DNA of 38,326 bases from Lingula anatina. Its lineage: Eukaryota > Brachiopoda > Lingulata > Lingulida > Lingulidae. Each line of letters opens with the position of its first letter. Position 1 is the first letter of the stretch. The notes below the pieces were generated by a model. It was not told where the DNA came from. It saw only the letters and a program-made list of their open reading frames with translations, and searched no databases. The position numbers were made by a program, and so were the translations under genes. Positions 1 to 33,314 of the stretch are shown piece after piece. The stretch spans positions 227,690-266,015 of the forward strand of contig NW_019775489.1 of the NCBI RefSeq assembly GCF_001039355.2. Reading direction: 5' to 3'.

Positions 1-546
1 GAGCGCATTCTCAACGAATTAAGCCAGGCTTTACAAAGCCGGTGACCTAAAAATGGCGGACGTACATGAAAGAAAAACCGCCTAATCTTTTAATAGTCTC
101 TCCGCCTCTCACACGCCTCCCCACACGTCGTCCCTGCGGGGTACAGTAATTAAATCTCGGCTCCGAACATTAATATTTCCGTGAATATCTCTGGTGATAT
201 TATCTCCTTAGATAGTCGATTCATTGCTGCTCTACGGGCCAAATTATTCCTTTTTCGTCTCTGTTTTCAAAGATAATAGAACAGAAGAGCTTTTTTTTTT
301 CGATCGCCTTCAGCCGCTATGCCTTCTTCACCACGAGTTTAACTGATGAGCATGCGCACTTAATATTTCTCAGGTAGCTTCCGCATGGCGAACGGAGCCG
401 AGATTTAATTACTGTACCCCGCAGGGACGACGTGTGGGGAGGCGGAGAGACTATTAAAAGATTAGGCGGTTTTTCTTTCATGTACGTCCGCCATTTTTAG
501 GTCACCGGCTTTGTAAAGCCTGGCTTAATTCGTTGAGAATGCGCTC
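1..546. mobile_element. Long terminal-inverted-repeat element (MITE-like), left end at window edge
   Basis: Bases 1-165 reappear as their reverse complement at 393-546. The arms are near-identical except for an extra 11 bases in the left arm around 111-125. A 227-base unique spacer (166-392) separates them and includes a T-tract near 291-300. Both outer ends read GAGCGCATTCTCAACG inward. No transposase-like reading frame is present, so a non-autonomous foldback or MITE-type element is the simplest reading. Because the left arm starts at base 1, the target-site duplication cannot be tested and the element may extend further left. An assembly hairpin at a contig end is an alternative. Confidence 0.8.
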
Positions 547-1707
547 ATAGAAAGGTCATTGCATTACGTTTTGCCCGTCACACGACCAAGTAATTAGCTC
601 CTAAATTTTGACAAATACACTTGATTGTTTTAACATTTAAATGGTATTATCTAATGCTTTATTGATATGTATTAAATGTTGATTTCATTTTTCGGGAAGA
701 AATTTGCATCTTCCGTCCCTAATGTTGGGCAACGCGAAACAGATTGCCTCTCGAATTTTGCACAGGTCTCAATGACTAGAATGTCTAATAATAGAAAGAA
801 TATGTGTATATTTTGGATACTACTGAAAGAAAACTTACCTTTTCATTTAAAAAAGTAGATAAATCCTTTATCTTATCGCGGAATACGATAAAGCGAGCCA
901 TCTTGATCCTCGTCAAGAGTTCAATGAAGACGTCTTCATGACAACAGCGGGTGACGTCATATTACACTTATGACAAACAACTTGCGTTGTGACGTCACAA
1001 TAAGGTTGTGACTGCAGCTCTTTATAGTCTTCCCCTGTATATTTATTGTTATTTTCATGCTGATTTTCGGGGTTGTGGTGAAAAAAATTAATACTTTGAT
1101 AAGGACACCCGACTCTACCAAAGTATTATTTAGATGAAAGCTGATAGTTCTAAATCTGGTGCGGAAATAAAAGATCAAGCGTGCATGACAAAGTGTTATT
1201 TATTACTGCCGATTTTACAGGGTACACACCCACTTCGCAGTTAGCATTAATTTTTGTGACTAAAAAAATCGAGAGATTCTGCTCTATTTTAATATATCAT
1301 ATCGAAATATTAGATCAAATCTATACCAAATTGGAAATATCATGCAATAATAAATGGAGCTGATTTGCACCCCCCCCCCCCTCCCTTAGTAGCTTGCTGA
1401 CAGTGGGCAGTTAAAAACGGCAATTATTGACAACACAATACTTTGAAATGCACAGCAATATTGGACTTTATGGTGTTAAACGACGAAAAAGATAAAACAT
1501 CAATGTACATCAATTGTTACCTCATTTTATCTAAAAAGTACAGCTTATTTTACTTTAAACCTACCATGTTTATTTTAACTCCTATCAATTCATCCACTTA
1601 TTGTTATTATGTCAGTAGTATTTTTGTTCACTTCTCAATTCAACTGCTTTAAGTATCAAGAAATAAATATTATTAACCTTTTTTGCTAATTATACATCGT
1701 CCATAAG
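547..1707. other. Intergenic, no gene recognised
   Basis: Only short chance reading frames (60-73 residues) occur here. The notable contents are the CRE cluster at 924-997 and a run of 12 C at 1370-1381. Otherwise the stretch is AT-rich single-copy-looking sequence. Confidence 0.6.
924..997. promoter_or_regulatory. Cluster of three GACGTC palindromes including two perfect CRE sites
   Basis: Seen directly: the 16-base perfect palindrome ATGAAGACGTCTTCAT at 924-939, then TGACGTCA at 952-959 and TGACGTCA at 990-997. TGACGTCA is the full consensus for CREB/ATF bZIP dimers. Three GACGTC cores in 74 bases is well above chance in AT-rich DNA. The nearest recognised coding start is the + strand GPCR about 2.4 kb downstream, so an enhancer or distal-promoter role is inference. 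The true target gene could also lie to the left of the window. Confidence 0.5.
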
Positions 1708-1922
1708 ACCCCATTTCCAGAGATTAGATCGATCTACTTTAGATCGACCTAACTCCCTGGGGGTTCACGCTAAATAGCTGTCAGCCGGGCGGACACGAAA
1801 GTTAATAACCCCCTTACAGCTTGTAGTAGGCGGGACGGACATTTAAGCCGGATTATCTGACAGTAATCTAGTGAGACTCCCCGTGGGGATAGATCGATCT
1901 AAAAGCTCTGGGAATACAGCCT
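1708..1922. mobile_element. Harbinger-like MITE, copy A
   Basis: About 215 bp with imperfect terminal inverted repeats (…ATTTCCAGAGATTAGATCG at the left, …AGATCGATCTAAAAGCTCTG at the right). It belongs to a family with copies at 26269-26494, 27674-27888 and 33113-33314. Internal landmarks shared by all full copies are CCCTGGG..TTCACGCTAAAT, a TTAATNACCCCCTTA box and AGTAGGCGGGAC. TAA abuts both ends, which fits the 3-bp TWA target duplications of PIF/Harbinger elements. There is no coding capacity. Confidence 0.75.
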
Positions 1923-3373
1923 AAGAGAAGAACTCGTTTATTCAACAGCTGTGCAAAATTACAACGGGTATTATAAAACTAGCACAGCAGTCTTTCATAC
2001 ATCTATCACAAGCATACACAACAACGATTTTTTCTCATTAGGCCCTATACCCTGTATTTTGTTGAGGTTGATAAACAATATGTGTTCTAAGCATGCACGT
2101 GATCAGTTATAGGGGGCCTACAACTACTAATTATAATAGGATAGAACGGAGATAAAATATGGAGTTGTTCAGAATTTACTGCGTGATAACAACACTGATT
2201 ATAAAATGAGGTCATAGTTTTGTTTAGAGCCGACAACGAAGCATTTTTCTTTCGCTTTTGCTAGTCACTTCCTGGTTAGCATTTAAGCGCATTCTAGTCA
2301 TCGGGGATATTGACAGAGACGACAGACTATATTAAGGTAGGTGTAGTCTATGGTTTTAAACCGGTATGTACATGGTTAAAGAAAGGGCAATATATAAACA
2401 ACATCCATAAAGCAGGCTAAATGCGCGACAACATCTCCGTGAGCGTCCAGTGTTGCGGTTGGGGTCGGGGTGGGTGGGTGTGGGAGGGGAAGGATTAGCT
2501 TAAATTGGTATCAGCGCATTATCTCTCTCTCTCTCTCTCTTTTCTCTACTCTTGTGCAAATAAATACCATCAATTTCTCATACATACTACCGATTAGCGT
2601 AATACATCTTATCAAAGTGTTCGGCAGCATACCGATTTTATGAACCGATTAGGTGAAATAATGGACTTTAAACTTAATCAAAAGCACGTAGGCTACTGTA
2701 ACAGATGGCATAAAGAGGGAGTTATCAATATTGCACTGATAGAGGGTCCATATCAGTCAAACAAGTTCCAAACTATTGAAATGTGCTTTTTATTGTTTAC
2801 GTCAGTTGTAGCAACATTTATTTTCCATGTGATTTATATTCATGTAGACAATAGTTGGAGCGATGACAGATTTAATTATGCCTTGCCTTCCTTTGAGACA
2901 AGCGTGTATTATGAACTCATGCATTTTCATACAGTTTTGTCTTAGTGCTGTGGTCTCTTTAGCCGTAAAAAGTAATAATGAACGAGCATTTTACTCTCCA
3001 GTTTTTTAACGTCTTCATCAGAAAGCCTTCCCTCATTTCTAGGATGATGATGCCATACATGTAAACGCACATATATGTTAAGACTATTTTACTTTGCCAA
3101 TTTATCAAAGCACTGACAAATAATGATGTTCAACACAATAATTGTGCATTAAACGACGACGTATGACAATTGATTTCCGGTCATGCTCTTATTTAAATTA
3201 CGTTATCTACGCCGATTGATTTTCAAGAGTCCACTAGTAAAAACCTGAGTAATTACTGTGTCTAGTTGCGATGGCCAAGTTTTGCTTTATGAATCGATTG
3301 CATCATTCTTTCAGCTTGTCACGGACATATCTTTAAAATGGACTAAATATACGGGGATGTGCAACGTAGAAAC
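1923..3373. other. Intergenic sequence upstream of the GPCR
   Basis: No convincing gene. It contains a G/T-rich stretch around 2460-2490 and a (CT)n microsatellite at 2522-2540. A 101-codon open frame at 2640-2945 has one hydrophobic run but no recognisable similarity. The GPCR promoter and 5' UTR should lie in this interval. No TATA-like or initiator motif stood out enough to call. Confidence 0.5.
2522..2540. repeat. (CT)n microsatellite
   Basis: About nine and a half uninterrupted CT units, followed by a short T/CT-rich tail. Confidence 0.9.
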
Positions 3374-4627
3374 ATGCCACTTCCGAACACGAGCACCAAT
3401 TTGGCGGGAGCTTGGGATGGCATCCCGTTAAATAACGTATGCATGGCCATTGAGAACGACGCTGCTTTGTACCAGAACTTAACAGGTGACCCGTTGTATA
3501 TTTTTGCAGAACATCTGAGATATTATGGCAGACCCACCATCTATATCCTTGGTCTCGTCTTCAACACTTTGGCGATAGCCGTGTTTTGCCGGAAATCACT
3601 GAGACGCACGACGACATGTATGTTCATGATCAGCGTTGCAATCTTTGATACGATGAATCTAGTGAACGGTTTCTTTTTCTGGATCCAGTATGATTTGAAC
3701 GCTAAGATAATGACTGGAAGTATATTCTTATGCAAACTGGTGGTATTCACGCTTTACTTTGCTCCGGAAGCAAGTGCCATCTTGCTCTCTGCGATGAGCA
3801 TTGAGAGGTATATAAAAATTCGCTTTCCCATTATGGCTAGAAAAATATGTTCAGTGACCAAAATCAGAGTCACCATAGTTTCCATTGTAACGGTTCTCTT
3901 GCTGATAAACCTACCAGTTTTATTTGCCGAAATCTACTTCAAGCTTCCACAATGTCGTGACTATATTTGCTGGAATATATTCCACAACAGCCCCCGGTAC
4001 ATCACTCACGAAAGGAGGATCACCGCGTATTTTGTCGACGTGCATAAATGGGTGGCCGCCGCTATTTACTTTGTCATCCCAACTGCCACCCTCCTAATTT
4101 TTAACACTCTGATCATGCTACAAGTGAGAAAAATCAACAAGGAAAGCTCACGTATGACAAGGAACACGTCAATGAAGAGCCAAATTACAAACATGTTGCT
4201 GGTCGTCACGTTTTCATTTCTAATCATGACGACCGGTTATAACACAATTCAAACCGGCATCGTGGATATATGGGGAGAAACTGGCACTGACTCGGAGGCC
4301 GAAATATCTTTGGTTTTTACTTTATTTACTCTACTCTTTTACTTGAACCATGCGTCAAACTTCTTCCTCTATTGCCTTAGTGGACCCAAATACCGACAAG
4401 TGCTGAAGCAGATGATGTTGCCGTGTCTGCGTTGCTGCCTGGCCCGCACGAAAAGCCAAAGGCAACCTGAGAGCGATACAAACGTTGCCTCCCAGAAAAC
4501 AGTTACGTCAACTGTGTCTGAAAGCACGGACAGTGAAATAAGTGCCACGACCGGTCTTAAGTTTAAGGGACGTTACTATGGAAGCATGAACCCAGCTTCT
4601 GCTTCACGATCTTATCGTGTTTTTTGA
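3374..4627 (+). CDS. Class A (rhodopsin-like) peptide-type GPCR, single exon
   Basis: This encodes 417 residues. ATG 3374 is the first Met after an in-frame stop at 3344; the open frame back to 3359 has no earlier ATG. Seven hydrophobic segments fall at about 54-73, 83-104, 116-143, 168-188, 227-250, 271-292 and 311-335. Class A landmarks are N64 in TM1, D92 in TM2, C120 at the top of TM3 with C194 or C199 in loop 2 for the disulfide, E144-R145-Y146 (DRY position), P236 in TM5 and N329-F-F-L-Y333 (NPxxY with Pro replaced by Phe). Glycosylation sequons N5 (NTS) and N35 (NLT) lie in the extracellular N-terminus. C351, C354 and C355 after helix 8 are likely palmitoylated. TM6 lacks the CWxP motif. 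The overall style (NFFLYCLSG at the TM7 end) is that of lophotrochozoan FMRFamide-receptor-like orphan receptors. The ligand and G-protein are unknown. The gene is intronless and tail-to-tail with NOS1AP. Confidence 0.92.
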   Translation: MPLPNTSTNLAGAWDGIPLNNVCMAIENDAALYQNLTGDPLYIFAEHLRYYGRPTIYILGLVFNTLAIAVFCRKSLRRTTTCMFMISVAIFDTMNLVNGFFFWIQYDLNAKIMTGSIFLCKLVVFTLYFAPEASAILLSAMSIERYIKIRFPIMARKICSVTKIRVTIVSIVTVLLLINLPVLFAEIYFKLPQCRDYICWNIFHNSPRYITHERRITAYFVDVHKWVAAAIYFVIPTATLLIFNTLIMLQVRKINKESSRMTRNTSMKSQITNMLLVVTFSFLIMTTGYNTIQTGIVDIWGETGTDSEAEISLVFTLFTLLFYLNHASNFFLYCLSGPKYRQVLKQMMLPCLRCCLARTKSQRQPESDTNVASQKTVTSTVSESTDSEISATTGLKFKGRYYGSMNPASASRSYRVF

Positions 4628-4862
4628 TCTCATTTTTAACTGATGAATGCCATGAATTAATGTCGCCAACAGTTGGTTAGTCGGAGAAAATTCGATTAGT
4701 ATGAGTTTTTATCAAAAAAATTGTGCACCGTTAAAATTTGTTCTGGATATTGCATCACATTACTAACGTTGCTCACGAAACATTTTTTTTCTGATGAGAG
4801 AGGGAAAGCTGTGTGAAACCTGGATTTGCAGTTTATCAGATAAACGAATTATTTAGTTTGTC

Positions 4863-4868
4863 AATAAA
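4863..4868 (+). terminator. Candidate poly(A) signal of the GPCR gene
   Basis: AATAAA lies 235 bases after the GPCR stop codon. It is the first exact canonical signal downstream in the sense orientation, and a GT-containing stretch follows. The actual cleavage site cannot be seen. Confidence 0.55.
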
Positions 4869-4927
4869 TCCTGTCACTGTTGAAAATAAGAAACTGACAA
4901 CAACAGCATAACATCCTTTAATCAACT

Positions 4928-4933
4928 TTTATT
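4928..4933 (-). terminator. Candidate distal poly(A) signal of NOS1AP
   Basis: The + strand reads TTTATT, i.e. AATAAA on the minus strand. It is the last such signal before the oppositely oriented GPCR signal at 4863-4868, so using it would give a 3' UTR of about 2.6 kb. Other minus-strand AATAAA sites nearer the stop (for example 5114-5119 and 6465-6470) could be used instead or as alternatives. Confidence 0.35.
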
Positions 4934-6958
4934 TTCAACTAAGGAACAATGTGGATGAAAATGACCACTACAGGCTATTCCAGGACCATGACCACTAGGT
5001 CGATCTCACTTATAAGTGGCTGTACAGTCATCAGGGCAGCCACACTTTAACATACCGAATTATTGTAAATTAACTAAAATTAATGTGTAAGTACTTACAA
5101 CAAGAAAAACGCTTTTATTTAATACATATAGACATCTATTTAAACAGTAATAATTAAAACAAAAGGTGAAATTGCTGAATATGCCATAAAAAGATGAAGT
5201 TTGCTGATATTTATACATTTCTTCTAGTTGTGAAACATCAAGCCTATGGGCAGATAGTCTCTTGCTGGGCAAGCTCACCAATCTAAAGGTGCTGGGTAAT
5301 GTTAATTGAGCCCAATGTCCTATAAATGCATCCAGGTGGTGTTAACAAACATGTACAGTAAGTTTTTAAATCTACTTTCTATTTTGCATCAATTGCTTGA
5401 CAAAGTGACCTAATAAATGTTTCAGTTAGGTCAAGAGAAACACCCTTTACAAGTTAAACTGCGTATCAAGGTGCTCAGGGCTTGTGAGATGATTTTTCCG
5501 TTTATTACTTTTGATGAGCAACACGGCAAACAGTGTATCATCATCACGGCGAGATTTACTGGATTTGTCTTAACAGTCAGCAAAGTCCCATTATGTAACA
5601 CCCAAGCTACCTGATGTCCCCACAATAATCAAATCTTATAAAAATACCATACACTTGTATGACACACCTTTTTTTGTTTGTTGAGTGATTCATTTTAGAA
5701 GAAAAATATTCAATAACCCTCAAATTAATAACCCACAGTTGCATGAGGTAAGCAATAAGACATTCACCTGACATGTTTAGATAAAACGAGCAACCTATTT
5801 TGGTAAAATTTAAAATGCCAGTGTTGACCCACAATATCTTAGAAGTGCTAAGAAGCGTTTCACATCTACATTTCACTTATCTTAGTGCAAAGACACCAGC
5901 ACTTATTGGGTTAAATTCCATCACTTATCTTTTACTCAGGATGGTAACCAATAGCAGTGGATAGATTTTAAATTCATCAGCTGCCAACTACATCTTAGGC
6001 TGTAATAATCAATTACCTGGCCCACAAAATTTAAATTAATAGCGATTTTACAACATTATGTAAATTCTAAAAGTAAGTAAAAATATTTTTACAAACTAAC
6101 CATTGTGAAAATACCACTTAAAATTATCAAAACTGATAAAAGCACCGCTATACATTATGATTCACATATATTAACAGTATAAAAAGCAATATTACAATGT
6201 AAATACAATTGTGGCATCAACTTCTTAGCTTTGTGATTTTCACATCTCTATTAACAAATCTGTACACATGGAATAAATGGATGAACCCTGCAAACCTGCC
6301 ACTGAACTAAAACTGCTGGCAAAAATTGACAAAAATAAATAAATAAAAATTAAAAAAGCGCCCTGCCAGATCCAGGTGCCTCTACATATACCCTGTACTA
6401 AAACATTAAAAAAACTATTTTATGATGACCAGTTATGTGAGATTATACAAGTATATATTATGGTTTTATTAGATGGAATTAAATTCAGTAGCTAGATTTG
6501 AGAAACCTCAAACAAACTCAAGTGTTTAGTATGTCAAAAATGTCAAGTCAAAACTGTCATACGAAGCATCACAAAGCTACATTATAAAAGATGACCACAT
6601 TTCTAAAGAGAGCACTGAGAGTACATCAAGTGAAGATTACAGTCAGAGGAATAATATGCAACAACATTCCTACAGCTGATAATATATGCATCATTTTGAC
6701 CTTCTTTTATACAAAAAAGGGTTTGTCTTCAAATAAAGAAAACATTATTTAAGATACCAGAGAAAAGGTTTAGTTTTAACAAATGTCCATAATGTGCCAA
6801 CTGGGATAAACTGATCACACCCAAAAACACAATTATACTTAACTACAACTACCACAATCTTTCAGCAGCCTCTTTTTACCCTAATATAACCTCATCCTTG
6901 ACATTTTATTACTTACACAGTCTTTGTTTAAAAATCCATCCTGAACTTTTGATGTTTT

Positions 6959-7005
<47 letters not shown>

Positions 7006-7585
7006 ATGACCTTTTAAAAAACATGCTGAACTTGAGGAAGATATAAGACTCTCACATATGCACAATGTAAGTCAGTTGTTTCATTATCTGGTAAATGAAG
7101 ATAACCAACATCAATACAGTAAGTACTGTTAGTCTACAACAATAATTATAATCATAGTTCTTTGGAAGCAGAATGATGGTTTTTAACCACAATGGCCAGT
7201 ATGGTAAATGGCACCAAAGCACACGCAGCCAGTATTTGAATACCAAAATGCCATCAACATGCAAGTAAGTTACACCATTTTTTTTCCATTTTCAGTCAAA
7301 TTGTACCAATTTCTTTTTACTGTTCACAAACAAATGCCTCACAGTCAACATTCAGATCCCTTTTGTTTCACATGAGTGGCATATATCACTTATTTTTAAC
7401 TATGTAGAACTCTTTGCATACCATGACCTCGGGATATCTGATATGTTCACATTATTTCAGCTGCATTCTCCATTATGTTATTTTCTTGTTTCCACATATA
7501 TAAGTAAACACCAGGTAATTCTTTTACCTGAATAGTAAATGCAAATTTTAATTAGTCTAATAATAATTTAAACATTTAATGTAAC
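4934..7585 (-). other. Probable NOS1AP 3' UTR and downstream flank
   Basis: This is AT-rich sequence between the NOS1AP stop and the converging GPCR gene, with only chance reading frames up to 89 codons. It contains a 44-base A tract on the + strand (T tract in the transcript sense). Several minus-strand AATAAA signals occur, consistent with a long 3' UTR with alternative polyadenylation. The exact extent needs transcript data. Confidence 0.45.
6960..7003. repeat. Homopolymer A44 tract
   Basis: 44 uninterrupted A on the + strand, read as T44 in the NOS1AP sense. It could be the tail of an inserted retroposon on the + strand or simple slippage. No recognisable retroposon body was seen immediately to its left. 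Length is probably polymorphic and poorly assembled. Confidence 0.9.
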
Positions 7586-29617
<22,032 letters not shown>

Positions 29618-31563
29618 CTGAAATTATACAAGAAGAACACTTACACATACAGTTATAAATGTACCAGGCACAGAAATGAATGAATGCCCATTCTTACCTT
29701 TTTTGCCTTCTTTTAGTTGGGGTGGGGTGGTAAATTAAAATTAAGATCGTACAAGTGCAATTTCCCCTTTGGTTGAGCCAGATTCTGTTTTCTTTTTGTT
29801 TTTTCTTTCTTCCTTTTTTAAATTTCAGTCACCCACACGTTACAGTACCATTTTAATCAAAAACTGAAATGTACTTTGCTACATGATATTCTTTGAAGAG
29901 ACATTTCATTTTTTCAAGAAGTTTCCAATGTTTAGAGACACTGTGACCCTTGAAACAAAAACTTCTGAGGGTACATGTGGATTCACCTGTTTCTCATTAA
30001 AATCATTTAACTGTGAGTCAGGGCGGAAATTGATCTTTAAGTGGTCCCCTTCTCTTGATAATATTGCCTCCATTTTAATTCAATTTTCGTATCCTTAAGG
30101 ATTTCATTTCTGTTCAAAATAAATTAAGAAGGTACTAGTAGTCTATTCCTTTTTTCTTTTTATTATTGATATCTTATATCAGGCAGCGTTGTACTGAAAT
30201 GTCAAAGTTGCACGTCCTTGTAAATTCTAATATTTTCATTGTGTTCAAGATCTAGAGCATATTTCAGTTGCAACTTTCTCTATCTTCAAGTGTTGACTAG
30301 ACATTCTCAAGTTTATTATTTTTCTCATGTTCTATGGACTTCTTAAATTACACGCCCACTGCAACCATTTCATATCAATACTGTCAGAAGTGATGAGTTA
30401 ATTTTCATAAATAATAAATCATGTGCAGTTACCTATTTTATTACCCTGTACCTGCTCCAATTGTTACTTAGAGAAACATATACTAACCAGAAAATTCCTC
30501 ATCAATACCCCTAAATGCCACTGCAGGGCAGACATCAATAATCACACAAGGCAATTATGACTTAAGGTATTGCCCCTGGGTCTCTCTATTGATGGCCAAG
30601 TTTGCATAGAGATTTCCACCGATAAAGTGACAATGGGGGTGGGTGAACTAATCACTAGGAACTGATGCGAAAGAAATTTAATGGTTTTTATCTTATTTTG
30701 GCTTCTAAATCAATCTTTTTCTCTGTCCTCAGTGCCTATTTTACAAAATGTACTCTATGTATAGTACACAGGCCTACCCAACTACCAGACTCGGCACCGA
30801 ATGATCCCGAATTTACCCGTAGATCGGACCACACTACCGCTTTTCAAGGTGTGCGTCAGTGCGCATTTCACATATCATACCCGGTACACATTTTGAGATG
30901 AGATGCACTACTTTCCAACCCTACTTTTGAACTGTGGTCGGCCATATTTAGTCGGCAGATCAGTGTGTACCATTCTGAATGTGGCCTTAGTCCGCAGCTC
31001 AACTTGTTCTCAATGCACTTTTATGTTATCTGGTCACTGGTGGAAGTTATACTTCACCAATTTATTTTTGAATGCCTTTCTAAAGCCTTTTCTGATGTTC
31101 TGAATGGGTACTGAACTGATTCCAAGGTGCATGCCCAACTACTGTTCCTGAAGCACACCCACCTGGGGTTAATGGACGTTTTCTATTCTGTATGTCAAAA
31201 GGAGACACAAATGACATGTTTAGCATTGCAAATTATTGAACACATATCTTCATAATTAGCCTTTGAAAAAAAATGGCTTCTATTATAACTTGACCACTGA
31301 GGATCAATAAGCATGGCTTCAAAGCTTCACACAAAACTCAGGTAATTATTTTTTCTGTAAGATTTAGAATTATCAGAAAAAAAAACTCTTCTACCATAGG
31401 GCTTCAAGTGATGTTATGAAGTTATTAATCAGGCCACCTGTTCACAGCCAACAGGAGCAGTGAAACACATTTTAGACTATAAAGTATGTATTTACTCTAT
31501 CTAGAATCAGACTGATATTTCAGGCCATATATTTATTCATAGCTGAAAATCCCTAACCTTAAC

Positions 31564-31575
31564 TAAATAAACAAA

Positions 31576-31622
<47 letters not shown>
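31564..31622. repeat. (AAAT)n microsatellite
   Basis: About 14 AAAT units with one variant near the start. Confidence 0.95.
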
Positions 31623-33112
31623 AAGTCAATGAAAAATTGAAGAAACAAGAAATCAGTTCATCTCTTCATTCCATCATGAGTAAATTCTTACCTGCACCCT
31701 CCCATTCCCTTTAAGTCCCTTTCCATTGCACCTGAAGATCACCAGAGCTTACTTTTTGGAAGGTTAAGACATAGCAAACTTTATAAAATCAACTGAAGTT
31801 TTTCAAAGCATAAATGTTGTTCACACTCTTTATAAGCAAAAATCACATATATCTTGGGCAATTGACAAATTATTCATCCACATTGTTACCACAAGTCCCC
31901 CCCCCCAAAAAAAAATCCCTTCCCCCAAGGACCTGATAAAACAGGGGTCACAGGTGTTACTTACATAAGCTAAGCAATCACACAGCAGCCACCTTAGAGC
32001 TGTCTTAACCACAGCTGTTGACTGAGCAAATTAACAATCATAACCTCAAGAAATGTGAGAAATTCAATGCTGTATGTGGATATATGCAAAATAACAGGTA
32101 CAGTTGAAGCTGTAACATGGAAAATGTTACGATTATTTGGAAAATGCCGGCCAAATCAAAAAGATATATGTGAATTGGTTGAAGAATAGATCAAATTATC
32201 AATACATTATAGAATCAATTTTATCACAGAGTTGCTGTGCATAATCAAGTGCTCTCAAAACTATACAATATTCACCATGAGTATACCTTTCTTTTATCAA
32301 CTGGTTATTAATGCATTTTTTTAAATTAAAGAATTAGAGATTCAAAAATATGACTAAAAATTTAATACATGAATGAAAAATTTATGTTACAAAACATAAC
32401 TTAATTTCTAACTCAGTATCACCTATTGCGTATAAAAAAATTGACATAGAAAAATAGTGAAAGTGAAAGATAAATCTCATGGTGAAAGGTACACCAAAGC
32501 ACTAGGATGAGAGCTCTTCTTAAGTGGCCTGCTACTGTGATAACAATAAATCTGAGCCTCCCCTCTTGTTCTAAAAAACAATACCTTGACCCAGGAGTCA
32601 TCTATGGCATATGTCAGTGTCTCATGGAGAATCAATCTTTCATTAATCAGTGACTCAGTATTAACTCCCTACCTCTGGGAGAGAAATCATTTAATTAACC
32701 ATTTCTCTAGTCAATTACTTGGTCACCAATAGCACTGCTATAAAGACAAAAATCCATTTATCAAATTATAATAAGAAAATAAAGTCTGTAATTTCTTGGA
32801 AATCGAAAATGATAGACTCTTTTCACATTATATGGTTCAGCTGATGGTCTTTATTTCCAGGAAAGAAGTCTAATGTTTCAGTGAATGAGCTGTTCTCGTT
32901 AATGGCAAGTCTTTACAAACTTCACGTGGAACTTGGTTTGGTCTTCAGTTCTAGACAAGATGATGGCATTACTGAAACTCAGCATTGAGAATTAAATGAA
33001 TAATTTGTCTTGGAGATTTTTGTATGTCCTGCAGTGGGGAGTGTGGTGGTAATACATTGTTAACGTGACTCAAATATGACATGTTAAAAATGTTTAAAGG
33101 TGTCCAGTATAA

Positions 33113-33314
33113 CACCCCATTTCCATAGATTTTTAGATCGATCTATCCCTGTGGGGAGTCTCACTAGATTACTGTCAGCTTGGCCGGCTTAAGCGTATGT
33201 CCCGCCTACTAAAAGCTGTAAGGGGGTAATTAACTATGGTGTCCGCTCAGCTGACTGCAATTTAGCGTGAACTCCCAGGGAGTTAGGTCGATCTAAATCT
33301 CTGGGAAAGCACCC
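33113..33314. mobile_element. Harbinger-like MITE, copy E (opposite orientation)
   Basis: 202 bp, the reverse-oriented relative of copies A and B and close to copy D. It starts CACCCCATTTCCATAGATTT and ends AATCTCTGGGAAAGCACCC. TAA abuts both ends, as in copy A, supporting a 3-bp TWA target duplication. Confidence 0.8.

Noticed and set aside
2640-2945. 101-codon open frame upstream of the GPCR with one hydrophobic run
   Set aside because: It starts with ATG but has no recognisable domain, no signal-peptide layout at its start, and a composition like the surrounding AT-rich DNA. Length is compatible with chance.
31680-31735. Possible upstream NOS1AP exon on the minus strand ending in a good GTAAG donor
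   Set aside because: It opens with ATG and encodes only about 11 codons, does not resemble the PTB N-terminus, and ends in phase 2 whereas the next exon needs phase 0.
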